Made by a program: the position numbers and the translations under genes. Below are positions 7,439-12,880 of a DNA stretch of 13,269 nucleotides, one piece after another. Origin of the DNA: Fidelibacterota bacterium (lineage in GTDB: Bacteria > Fidelibacterota > UBA2242); the NCBI GenBank assembly GCA_023133185.1, contig JAGLWX010000176.1, positions 1-13,269 of the forward strand. Direction: 5' to 3'. The notes under the pieces were generated by a model, which was given only the letters and a program-made list of their open reading frames with translations, made no database searches and was not told the DNA's origin. The first letter of the stretch is position 1, and each line of letters starts with the position of its first letter.

Positions 7439-7801
7439 TTAGCCTCCATCAATATCCTTTGTGTTCTTCAATAATTCTTCTGCTTGAACAGTGACACAAT
7501 CGGGATTCTGACATGGCAAATCTCTGTCAATTTCTTTAAGACAATAAGAGCACAGCCAGATACCATCGCCTCTCAAAATAGGAGGTCTTTGTTTTAGAAC
7601 ATATTCCTTCAAAACCCTTCTCAATTTGCCATCAACAAAATTAATAGTAAGATGAACCATCGTTTTGTTAAGATAGGTTGCAAGAATGAGCAGAATCAAC
7701 GTAAATATTAACCATGTATTATCTAATGTCCAGATAAAAACCGTTATAGTAATTATTCCCAACCATGAACAAACCCTTTCAGCAATTTTTTCTATCTTCA
7801 T
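7439..7801 (-). CDS. Two-helix membrane protein with zinc-binding C-terminus, 120 aa
   Basis: Two hydrophobic helices, about residues 12-25 and 30-44, separated by a very short turn (LDNT), form a hairpin in the inner membrane. After a basic linker (KLRRVLKEYVLKQR) comes a zinc-finger-like site with C84, C87, C97 and C102 (CSYC...CQNPDC). Positive residues on both flanks of the hairpin place both ends, including the zinc site, on the cytoplasmic side. No family is recognised. GGAGG stands 6 bases before the ATG. The stop lies one base before the next ATG, and its last codons supply that gene's ribosome binding site. A membrane-anchored adaptor is possible but unproven. Confidence 0.8.
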   Translation of the reverse strand: MKIEKIAERVCSWLGIITITVFIWTLDNTWLIFTLILLILATYLNKTMVHLTINFVDGKLRRVLKEYVLKQRPPILRGDGIWLCSYCLKEIDRDLPCQNPDCVTVQAEELLKNTKDIDGG

Positions 7802-7820
7802 AATATTCCTCCACTTTCTG

Positions 7821-8033
7821 TCATTTACTTTTTATCAAATGAATAAAAATGAGTACCCATAATGCCATTTCTATACCTTCAACCTGCTGCTCAAAAGTTC
7901 GCATTTCATACCAGTATTTTACTTCTTCTCTTGAAACAAAAAGCCATCCAAAAGCGAATATGAACACCAGAACCATCAGCCCGATACCAAGCCACAACTC
8001 ATTCATATTCCACCACATTCTGAAACGCTTCAT
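7821..8033 (-). CDS. Small two-helix membrane protein, 70 aa
   Basis: Basic N-terminus (MKRFRMWWN), then a strongly hydrophobic helix at about residues 13-33 (LWLGIGLMVLVFIFAFGWLF), a charged loop of about 20 residues (SREEVKYWYEMRTFEQQVEG) and a second hydrophobic segment at about 56-66 (MALWVLIFIHL). Probably an inner-membrane hairpin. It could be mistaken for a holin, but no endolysin or lysis gene is nearby and it sits among replication-region genes, so I do not call it one. AAGGAG is 7 bases before the ATG at 8033; the upstream stop is one base away. An internal ATG at 8006 has a poorer site. Confidence 0.77.
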   Translation of the reverse strand: MKRFRMWWNMNELWLGIGLMVLVFIFAFGWLFVSREEVKYWYEMRTFEQQVEGIEMALWVLIFIHLIKSK

Positions 8034-8034
8034 T

Positions 8035-8214
8035 TTATTTCTCCTTGGGTATAGTTATCGTATGATCCTTGTCTGCGATTATGCGTACACTATTATGGAC
8101 GCACTCCATCGTACAGTTATACTTAGCACAAAAAGCAATCATGTCGGCTTTTAAATCACTGTACTTGGCACTAACAATAGCCTTTGCAATTACATGCGAT
8201 AATTCAAAATTCAT
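8035..8214 (-). CDS. Very small hypothetical protein, 59 aa
   Basis: A short gene filling the otherwise empty stretch between its neighbours. The frame runs from ATG at 8214 to TAA at 8037-8035, and its stop lies one base before the next start (TAAaATG). A near-perfect AAGGAGG stands 6 bases ahead of the ATG, the strongest ribosome binding site in this part of the window, which is the main reason to accept it. The N-terminal half looks helical (LSHVIAKAIVSAKYSDLKADMIAFC), followed by three cysteines (C29, C34, C38) and a strand-like end (VRIIADKDHTITIP). The cysteine spacing is not a standard zinc pattern. Function unknown. Confidence 0.78.
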   Translation of the reverse strand: MNFELSHVIAKAIVSAKYSDLKADMIAFCAKYNCTMECVHNSVRIIADKDHTITIPKEK

Positions 8215-8251
8215 TTTTTCCCTCCTTGTTTTTTATTATCCTTCTGTTTCA

Positions 8252-8569
8252 TCAGAAATTCGATCCTAAATTTGAAAATCCACAAACGAGTATATCCGAT
8301 CCCATCAATTCGCCAAGTTCTTTAATATGGTTATCCATTGCCGGATCAAGATAAATTACCGTCTTAATTCCGTGGAATTGAAATGATTTTCCATACATTA
8401 ATTTCAGCTTGTCGGAGATTTTAGGCATTGGCAATCTAAATCCGATATTCTTTCGCTCCGGAATTTCTTTATTTGGATTTATTTCAATTACGAAAGTAAA
8501 CCCTGTGCAATTGATATATAGAAGCACAACTATTTTCTCTGAATTAGGGGTATTTGTTATGTCATCCAT
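8252..8569 (-). CDS. Hypothetical protein, 105 aa
   Basis: Not recognised. Alternating strands (EKIVVLLYINCTGFTFVIEI) are followed by a loop with RKNIGFRLPMPKISDKLKLMYG, then KTVIYLDP and a short helix, suggesting a small alpha/beta domain. The open frame extends upstream to 8662, but I place the start at the ATG at 8569: it gives TGAaATG with the exonuclease stop and puts GAGG 9 bases ahead. Starting at 8662 would overlap the exonuclease gene by 92 bases, and the extra residues are only an antiphase reading of the exonuclease end. The ATG at 8578 is a weaker alternative because GAGG would touch it. Position suggests co-expression with the exonuclease. Confidence 0.72.
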   Translation of the reverse strand: MDDITNTPNSEKIVVLLYINCTGFTFVIEINPNKEIPERKNIGFRLPMPKISDKLKLMYGKSFQFHGIKTVIYLDPAMDNHIKELGELMGSDILVCGFSNLGSNF

Positions 8570-8570
8570 T

Positions 8571-9134
8571 TCATTCATCCTCAATTGCAAGCATAATTTC
8601 TCTACAAGCTTCGACATCATAGGATGCCCTGTGAGCCTTTTCAAACCCATCCTTATCAACAAGAATTTTATATGCTTCTTCTAATTTTGGCCATTTATAG
8701 CCTGATTTACCGGGCAATTTTAGCATTGGAGTTGATTTAAGCATCGTGCATAACTTATCAATCTCGTTAAGTTTTTCACATTCCATCCCTACCCGACAAA
8801 ATGCTATTTTCATTATACGTCTATCAAAGTTAAGATTATGTGCCACTATTCTGTCGGCACGTTGGATAACATCGTCAAATAATTGAAGGGCTAACTTTTC
8901 AGGCATTCCGTATTGAGCTACCATTTCCTTGCTAATTCCATGTATTTCTATAACATCGTCCGGTATTGATATTTTACAATCTATTAATGATGAAAAAGAA
9001 GTTATCGTTTCTTTCTGCTCATGGCAGTAGAGTTGAAATGCCAACTCTAATAATCCAGGTTGTTTTGGATCATCAAGCTCAGATTTCCAATGCGGGAATC
9101 CTGTTGTTTCAGTGTCAATAATTAGTGAATTCAT
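8571..9134 (-). CDS. DnaQ-like 3'-5' exonuclease (DEDDh), 187 aa
   Basis: Removes nucleotides from 3' ends of DNA or RNA with two metal ions. All five catalytic residues of the DEDDh class are visible: D7 and E9 in IIDTETTG (Exo I), D104 in AHNLNFD (Exo II), and H168 and D173 in HRASYD (Exo III). The intermediate IEIHGISKEMV block (about 62-72) is also typical of the family. Length equals a single exonuclease domain, so this is a stand-alone enzyme rather than part of a polymerase, usable for proofreading in trans or for host-DNA or RNA degradation. AGGAA lies about 7 bases before the ATG. Downstream genes follow closely. Confidence 0.93.
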   Translation of the reverse strand: MNSLIIDTETTGFPHWKSELDDPKQPGLLELAFQLYCHEQKETITSFSSLIDCKISIPDDVIEIHGISKEMVAQYGMPEKLALQLFDDVIQRADRIVAHNLNFDRRIMKIAFCRVGMECEKLNEIDKLCTMLKSTPMLKLPGKSGYKWPKLEEAYKILVDKDGFEKAHRASYDVEACREIMLAIEDE

Positions 9135-9162
9135 GTGTAATTCCTTTTTTCCTTTATTTATT

Positions 9163-9417
9163 TCAATTCTGACTCATATAACCCTTATCCTGTGGCGGTA
9201 TTTTCGGTTGCCTTGGTGGTTTCGGCATTGACCGGAGCCGGAATATGCCCACAAGCTCCCACACGCCGACTGCTCCCAAATAAGTTACAATCATTATGAA
9301 CAACTCGAAACCCGTAAGCGTCCATTTCAGATACCAATTGACTAATACTACTATAATTACCGACTGGATAAATCCACCAAAAACAGTTATTTTGTTAGGT
9401 TTTTTCTTGGCAGTCAT
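9163..9417 (-). CDS. Small two-helix membrane protein with proline-rich tail, 84 aa
   Basis: Basic N-terminus (TAKKKPNK), hydrophobic helices at about residues 13-29 (FGGFIQSVIIVVLVNWY) and 36-59 (FELFIMIVTYLGAVGVWELVG), then a basic, proline-rich tail (MPKPPRQPKIPP). Both ends are predicted cytoplasmic by positive charge. The PxxP tail could bind a partner; that is inference. I place the start at the ATG at 9417, which overlaps the upstream stop as ATGA and has GGGGAG 11 bases before it. The longer reading from 9450 has no ribosome binding site. Function unknown. Confidence 0.76.
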   Translation of the reverse strand: MTAKKKPNKITVFGGFIQSVIIVVLVNWYLKWTLTGFELFIMIVTYLGAVGVWELVGIFRLRSMPKPPRQPKIPPQDKGYMSQN

Positions 9418-9656
9418 TTTGGAAGGTGCTCCCCTATGTTCTTTCTCCATATTGAGTAGTAATTTGATAGTTCTTTACCGTACTGATCGAAAGCCTTTTT
9501 TACAATTTTCCAATTTGGTGAATCAGGCACCCTATTTAATATTTCTACATCATTTGTATTAGTGTAGAAATACCAATCATCTCCAGGATATGTACCCGCT
9601 TCCCTGTGAGGGGATATAACTTTATTTTCGTTACTGTCTAAAAATGGTGTATTCAT
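9414..9656 (-). CDS. Hypothetical protein, paralogue of the 12632-12880 product, 80 aa
   Basis: Small single-domain protein. It pairs with the gene product at 12632-12880: both have YPxxxxWxFxxNTxD in the first half and A(F/Y)D(Q/K)(Y/W)GKE...(I/V)W..K in the second. Here those blocks are TYPGDDWYFYTNTND and AFDQYGKELSNYYSIWRK. The shared order of blocks, together with similar lengths (80 and 82), suggests a duplicated family; function unknown. AAGGA stands 8 bases before the ATG, and the previous gene ends 4 bases upstream. The stop overlaps the start of the downstream membrane protein (ATGA). Confidence 0.8.
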   Translation of the reverse strand: MNTPFLDSNENKVISPHREAGTYPGDDWYFYTNTNDVEILNRVPDSPNWKIVKKAFDQYGKELSNYYSIWRKNIGEHLPK

Positions 9657-9660
9657 TTTT

Positions 9661-10005
9661 TTAATCCTTTACAAATTCGACTGTATGACCGAGTGCTTTA
9701 AATTGACTGACCGCTTCTGCTTTCGCTTCTTCTATTGAATTCTTATTTGAAATGAAAATGCCCTCAATAGAAAAGTTATGCTTGCCTGTAGAACGGCCTT
9801 TAGATGAATAGATTGATACTTTAATAGGCTTATTCATCCCAGCTTCAAGAGATGGACGATCTTCTCTTAGACCATCCAACACGCATTGAAGTTGTTGCTG
9901 TGCATGAAGCCATCCTTTTCTGGTGCAGAATTCAATCTGTTCCTGAATTTTCTTTTCAACATCATCCAGTGTCATGATTTTGTCTTTTTCTTTCGTAGCA
10001 GTCAT
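9661..10005 (-). CDS. Hypothetical protein, 114 aa
   Basis: Not recognised. The N-terminal 50 residues are charged and helical (LDDVEKKIQEQIEF...AQQQLQCVLDGL). The second half reads as alternating strands and a helix (IKVSIYSSKGR, HNFSIEGIFIS, SIEEAKAEAVSQFKALG, HTVEFVKD), suggesting a small alpha/beta domain. The 44-base overlap with the upstream zinc protein is kept because GGAGAAG lies 8 bases ahead of the ATG at 10005. The internal ATG at 9975 would shorten the overlap but has only a weak purine stretch in front of it. The next gene starts 4 bases after the stop. Confidence 0.78.
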   Translation of the reverse strand: MTATKEKDKIMTLDDVEKKIQEQIEFCTRKGWLHAQQQLQCVLDGLREDRPSLEAGMNKPIKVSIYSSKGRSTGKHNFSIEGIFISNKNSIEEAKAEAVSQFKALGHTVEFVKD

Positions 10006-10171
10006 AGCAATATCTTCTCCATTTGTTTTTTTCTTCTTCTATAAGCCAATAACCCTTATCGGGATTTATTTTTTTGTCGGAACTGATTACACGTCCACAC
10101 ACTTCACATCTCAAAGGCTCTTTTTTTGTTCTTTTGCATGTATCGCATATATATTTATTTCTTTCAGGCAT
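9962..10171 (-). CDS. Six-cysteine zinc-finger protein, 69 aa
   Basis: Three CxxC pairs at residues 9-12 (CDTC), 22-25 (CEVC) and 55-58 (CYDC), in a basic, aromatic chain. The first and last pairs, or the last two, could hold a zinc, and two metals are possible if H66 (NHDTG tail) takes part. The pattern resembles small phage zinc-ribbon proteins; no role is known. I use the ATG at 10171, which overlaps the stop of the upstream Toprim-like gene by one base (TAATG), instead of a TTG at 10177. The tight coupling suggests the two proteins are made in a fixed ratio. Confidence 0.8.
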   Translation of the reverse strand: MPERNKYICDTCKRTKKEPLRCEVCGRVISSDKKINPDKGYWLIEEEKNKWRRYCYDCYERKRQNHDTG

Positions 10172-10860
10172 TACCAATCTTTCGTATATATTTCAACAGC
10201 CTTATTTACTTCACCTTTCAGGACGGCGATTTCATTTATTTCAAAGGCTTCTATTTCTCGCTGTTCCCGAAAAGTTTCCATGTTTAAATTCTCTTCAATC
10301 GCTTCTTTGATTAATATTTCTAAGATTTCCGGGCTAATTTCATTCAATTCAAGGATCATATCGCCGAATATCTCAATGTAATCCGATTTACGTGAATCGC
10401 TAACTTTCAGCTTTTCCAGTGATGAATATGGAAGTTCGTATTTTTTCACTTGTTCAGGATTCAATGCACACCTTTCACAATTCACCATATCCATGAGCTT
10501 CATTTGCTGGTGTAATGTATTTATGATAGCCAAAAGTAAAGCCCAGCCATCTAAACTTAAATCTGCAACGTACAATATTTTGGTTCGCTGCCCGTTTTTA
10601 TAATTCGCTTTTATCCGCCCGTGAGCTTCATTGCATAGAAGAGGTAAATATGTATACTCCCCAATACTGATTATTTCAATGCTATATCGCCTTGCAATAT
10701 CTTGGCACTCTTCCACCAATCTTTCATTTGTTGTCCATAATTCAAGATGTTCTGGTTGATTAATTTGTAAATCCCGACGATAACCAGTAAGTAATTGCTC
10801 CGTTTGACTTTCCACAAATGCATTTTTATTCTTATAATATAATTTCATGTTCATTTCCAT
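10171..10860 (-). CDS. Degenerate Toprim / topoisomerase VI A-like protein, 229 aa
   Basis: Residues 37-215 follow a family I know from phages and archaea in which a TopoVIA/Spo11-like Toprim domain is followed by a conserved tail. The tail is plain here: ERCALNPEQVKKYELP (about 128-143), KVSDSRKSDYIEIFGD (about 151-166) and ELNEISPEILEILIKEAI. Active members usually show WxEK and (F/V)GDxDPSG. This protein instead has WTTNERL (42-48), where the catalytic glutamate would be T44, and VADLSLDG (98-105), which keeps D100 but loses the second aspartate and the PSG. It may have lost metal-dependent activity and act as a binding or decoy protein. Starts at 10860, 10854 and 10848 are all possible; 10848 has GGAA 7 bases ahead. 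It is coupled to the six-cysteine protein downstream. Confidence 0.75.
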   Translation of the reverse strand: MEMNMKLYYKNKNAFVESQTEQLLTGYRRDLQINQPEHLELWTTNERLVEECQDIARRYSIEIISIGEYTYLPLLCNEAHGRIKANYKNGQRTKILYVADLSLDGWALLLAIINTLHQQMKLMDMVNCERCALNPEQVKKYELPYSSLEKLKVSDSRKSDYIEIFGDMILELNEISPEILEILIKEAIEENLNMETFREQREIEAFEINEIAVLKGEVNKAVEIYTKDW

Positions 10861-10886
10861 TCATCATTTAATTTCCACAACATACT

Positions 10887-11072
10887 TCACTTACATCCAT
10901 CAAGAATCCGCTCTACTTCCGACATCGGTATCATGCGATAATTATTTACCGGATGCCGAAACCCTCCCAGGATACCAGCATCGAACCATCGCTGGATTGT
11001 TTTGGGATGCCTGTCAAGCAGGTTCGCTACCTTCTGAACTGTCAAATAAGTTTCTTTCTTTTCATTATACAT
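10887..11072 (-). CDS. Excisionase/MerR-type helix-turn-helix protein, 61 aa
   Basis: A single HTH_17-type domain fills the protein: YLTVQKVANLLDRHPKTIQRWFDAG (about residues 9-33) is the helix-turn-helix, and GFRHPVNNYRMIPMSEVERIL follows as wing and final helix. This is the form of phage excisionases and small MerR-like regulators. With no integrase in view, a regulator of early transcription is as likely as a recombination directionality factor. Proteins of this class often bind direct repeats, so the phased repeats at 11814-11863, upstream of this operon, are a plausible target; that is inference. AAGGA lies 8 bases before the ATG; the 5' end overlaps the upstream gene by 8 bases. Confidence 0.87.
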   Translation of the reverse strand: MYNEKKETYLTVQKVANLLDRHPKTIQRWFDAGILGGFRHPVNNYRMIPMSEVERILDGCK

Positions 11073-11466
11073 TTTCTAATTCCTTTAAATACGTAATTAC
11101 TCTTTGGCAGGTTTGCATAAATCCAATTCGCATTCCTGCCCCCTGTATATCACCATGATTATCGCATTCTTGGATAGAACAATGAGCGTCGTATGAAATC
11201 TCGCCATTAGATGTTAAAGGATTAAATCCCCACTCACCTTCAAACTCCTTGGTTTCCTCATCCCGCCATTTCTTTATTTGGGCGCAAATGCTGATTAATT
11301 GTGGGGCGCGAATAATTAATTTTGCACGAGCTTCCGTTTCTTCCTTAGTGTTACCGTAAACTTGAGCGATTTCCTCTCCAGTTGTGGTGGAATATATCTT
11401 GGCAATCCAATCACTGCCAGCGGTCTCACTTAATATCCACGGCAAATGTAAATATTTCATATTCAT
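11065..11466 (-). CDS. Widespread phage protein of unknown function, 133 aa
   Basis: The first half (PWILSETAGSDWIAKIY...GEEIAQVYGNTKEETEARAKLIIRAPQLI, residues 9-58) follows a pattern common in small phage proteins: PWxxxE...DW, then IAxVYGN, then A.A.LI..AP.L. The function of that group is not known to me. The second half adds a C-terminal region with two cysteines (HCSIQEC) and DIQGAGMRIGFMQTCQRVITYLKELE, absent from the shortest versions I recall. It starts with an ATGA overlap on the upstream gene and ends overlapping the HTH gene by 8 bases. A second ATG lies 6 bases after the first. Confidence 0.83.
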   Translation of the reverse strand: MNMKYLHLPWILSETAGSDWIAKIYSTTTGEEIAQVYGNTKEETEARAKLIIRAPQLISICAQIKKWRDEETKEFEGEWGFNPLTSNGEISYDAHCSIQECDNHGDIQGAGMRIGFMQTCQRVITYLKELENV

Positions 11467-11774
11467 GATTCATCTTCATTTAGGAATTCCCATGCTCTCT
11501 TTACGGCTTCACATTCGCCCTCGTCTGGCTCTCCGTAAGCCAAAAACATCTTCTCCAAAACAGCTTTTCTGTGTCTTTTGGCGAATCTAATTGTTTTAGC
11601 ACCCAAAACCGAGATACCCATCCAAAGAGCAGTTCTGGCCTTTGTATCTAATTCCTTCTTAGCTATCTCAATACTATTATTGATTTGAGTAGTAACTAGA
11701 TTGAGCATTTCAACCGCTGATTTGGGATTGTCATTCAATTCCTTCAATATAGCTTTCTTGAGTGCTTCTTTCAT
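11463..11774 (-). CDS. Hypothetical helical protein, first gene after promoter, 103 aa
   Basis: Not recognised. Nearly all residues are helix-favouring: a lysine/glutamate-rich N-terminus (MKEALKKAILKELNDNP), a central NLVTTQINNSIEIAKKEL segment and a moderately hydrophobic stretch (KARTALWMGISVLGA, about 45-59) followed by basic residues. It is probably a small soluble helical bundle; the hydrophobic stretch is too short for a confident membrane helix. It is the first gene behind the promoter at 11819-11847, with an estimated leader of about 40 bases. The ribosome binding site is weak (GGACGGTGA just before the ATG). The stop overlaps the next start as ATGA. Confidence 0.78.
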   Translation of the reverse strand: MKEALKKAILKELNDNPKSAVEMLNLVTTQINNSIEIAKKELDTKARTALWMGISVLGAKTIRFAKRHRKAVLEKMFLAYGEPDEGECEAVKRAWEFLNEDES

Positions 11775-11807
11775 GATTCACCGTCCATTAATTTTAATGC
11801 TATTTCG

Positions 11808-11829
11808 ATGATAATCATATTCTATCATA
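11808..11829. promoter_or_regulatory. Operator-like repeats over the -10 and start site
   Basis: ATGAT-A-ATCAT (11808-11818) is an inverted repeat on the predicted transcription start. ATCATA is also directly repeated at 11814-11819 and 11824-11829, 10 bp apart, on either side of the -10 box. Confidence 0.42.
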
Positions 11830-11847
11830 ATTGTATAGGGTTATCAA
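11819..11847 (-). promoter_or_regulatory. Sigma70 promoter with extended -10
   Basis: On the minus strand: -35 TTGATA (11847-11842), 17-base spacer, -10 TAGAAT (11824-11819) preceded by TGA, i.e. an extended -10. Predicted start near 11812, giving a leader of about 40 bases for the gene at 11774. A second, weaker arrangement overlaps it: TTGCTT (11858-11853), 17 bases, TACAAT (11835-11830). It lies in the largest intergenic gap of the window. Confidence 0.7.
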
Positions 11848-11863
11848 GGGTTAAGCAAGGTTT
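11837..11863. repeat. Short direct repeats with 10-bp period over the -35 region
   Basis: AGGGTTA occurs at 11837-11843 and 11847-11853, and a degenerate third unit AAGGTTT at 11857-11863, each one DNA helical turn apart. They cover the -35 box of the promoter at 11819-11847, an arrangement suited to an activator or repressor binding one face of the DNA. Confidence 0.55.
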
Positions 11864-11881
11864 TTTATAAAATATTTTCAT

Positions 11882-12244
11882 TTATTTCATTCCCCATTTA
11901 GCCACCACTCTCCTACATGTATCCAGATATTCCTGAAAATCCGCTTGTCGCTTTCTTCGATTGCACTTCCCACAGGCCGGGACTAAATTCTCCCTTACAT
12001 ATCCTTTATCGTTGTCAAAGCGATCTATCCCATTATATAATTTCTCATCCCTTTCGACCTTCTGGGCGGGTTTTTTCCCACAATAATAACAATCCTGAAA
12101 TATGATATCTTCAACATCCTGTAATGTGATGGTAAATTCATGACCCTTTTTTCCGGCTCTCTTACGTTCTTTGGCAATCCATCGACATCGGGCATAAATA
12201 TAAAGAACAATCGGGCTAAATTGCCGTATTTTTCCATTAATCAT
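11882..12244 (-). CDS. Free-standing HNH endonuclease, 120 aa
   Basis: Small DNA endonuclease of the HNH superfamily. The domain covers residues 50-100: zinc pairs CYYC (52-55) and C91-x2-C94, GIDRFD at 72-77, then KGYVREN with N86, and CNRRK. The same blocks occur in the HNH domain ending the protein at 5575-6933, so the two belong to one sub-family. Both have Arg (R75 here) where classical HNH enzymes have the catalytic His in a DH pair. The N-terminal 45 residues are basic (CRWIAKERKRAGKKGHEF). There is no ribosome binding site before the ATG; the promoter at 12251-12279 would start RNA at or within a base or two of this ATG, suggesting a leaderless message. It looks like an inserted, self-contained mobile gene. 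Confidence 0.9.
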   Translation of the reverse strand: MINGKIRQFSPIVLYIYARCRWIAKERKRAGKKGHEFTITLQDVEDIIFQDCYYCGKKPAQKVERDEKLYNGIDRFDNDKGYVRENLVPACGKCNRRKRQADFQEYLDTCRRVVAKWGMK

Positions 12245-12250
12245 ATAAAC

Positions 12251-12279
12251 ATTGTATCAATATCAGTAACAATTGTCAA
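12251..12279 (-). promoter_or_regulatory. Strong sigma70 promoter before the free-standing HNH gene
   Basis: On the minus strand: perfect -35 TTGACA (12279-12274), 17-base spacer, -10 TACAAT (12256-12251) preceded by TGA (extended -10). This is the best promoter in the window. The predicted RNA start is at about 12244, the A of the HNH ATG. An ACAATTGT palindrome (12269-12276) overlaps the -35. Confidence 0.75.
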
Positions 12280-12308
12280 TAGTGGCATGTGAAACACTGG
12301 AACGGAAC

Positions 12309-12635
12309 TTATGACAAACCATCACTTCTTGAATCAAGCCTGAATCTTTCAATCATAACTTCGCTGTACTTCAACGCTTCATGTTCAATACCGAACTCCT
12401 CTGCCATAGAATGAATAAAGGATATTTGCGCTCTGTGCCAATCTCTTGACCTTATAAGATCAGGATCATTTGGCTTGCTCTTCGCTAAAACATGGAATGT
12501 TGAATACGCTTCCATGTTCTCTTTCATCTTTTGGACCAGATAATTAGATAATCTCAATCTGAATCCGGCCAGTTCATCAATTAATGACCTCTTAATCCTT
12601 TCAAGTTCTTCTTTTGTTTGTTCTGCTTGATTCAT
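12309..12635 (-). CDS. Hypothetical helical protein, 108 aa
   Basis: Not recognised. Almost wholly helical: MNQAEQTKEELERIKRSLIDEL starts a probable coiled coil that continues to about residue 45, followed by a second helical part (RDWHRAQISFIHSMAEEFGIEHEALKYSEVMIERF). No cysteines. I use the ATG at 12635, not 12671: it overlaps the upstream stop as ATGA and a GGAGG stands 7 bases ahead, while the longer form would overlap the upstream gene by 40 bases. It is the last gene before the promoter of the HNH gene, 64 bases from that start, and no terminator is visible after it. Confidence 0.8.
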   Translation of the reverse strand: MNQAEQTKEELERIKRSLIDELAGFRLRLSNYLVQKMKENMEAYSTFHVLAKSKPNDPDLIRSRDWHRAQISFIHSMAEEFGIEHEALKYSEVMIERFRLDSRSDGLS

Positions 12636-12880
12636 TGGTTTTCCTCCGTGAATATAGGCTTTCTTGCCCAAATAGCCACCATATCTTCGTGCTCTTTACC
12701 CCACTTATCATATGCTGGTGACGTTACAATAAATTCATATCCTTCAAAAGATGGGTGATTCTTTCCCCACCTAAGCCCCTTTTCTTTGTCCTTAGTATTT
12801 ATTACAAATCGCCATCCTTCGCCACTTGGGTATGATCTTAAGTGACCATCGGGATAGTAAGGATTGCGTGTTGTAGTCAT
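12632..12880 (-). CDS. Hypothetical protein, paralogue of the 9414-9656 product, 82 aa
   Basis: Small single-domain protein with the blocks SYPSGEGWRFVINTKD (residues 16-31) and AYDKWGKEHEDMVAIWARK (about 56-74), which match in order and spacing the protein at 9414-9656. The middle part (RWGKNHPSFEGYEFIVTSP) is a few residues longer than in the paralogue. It is rich in Trp, Tyr and charged residues and has no cysteine. Function unknown. GGGGAGG stands 7 bases before the ATG, an excellent site, and both ends overlap neighbours as ATGA. Confidence 0.82.
   Translation of the reverse strand: MTTTRNPYYPDGHLRSYPSGEGWRFVINTKDKEKGLRWGKNHPSFEGYEFIVTSPAYDKWGKEHEDMVAIWARKPIFTEENQ

Noticed and set aside
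7821..8033. Holin
   Set aside because: Two hydrophobic helices alone are not enough, and no endolysin or structural gene is nearby.
8570..8662. Longer N-terminus for the protein at 8252-8569
   Set aside because: It would overlap the exonuclease end by 92 bases without a ribosome binding site; an ATG with GAGG lies just after the exonuclease stop.
9974..10381. 135-residue plus-strand open frame
   Set aside because: Hydrophobic, phenylalanine/serine-rich composition typical of the antisense of lysine/glutamate-rich genes; it lies across three supported minus-strand genes.
11775..11881. Terminator or replication origin in the largest gap
   Set aside because: No hairpin with a T-run on the minus strand is visible. 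The repeats are short and sit exactly on promoter boxes, so operators explain them better than iterons, though an origin is not excluded.
12025..12237. Minus-strand open frame overlapping the free-standing HNH gene
   Set aside because: Same-strand shadow of the HNH frame; it contains no motif, while the HNH reading has all zinc and HNH residues.
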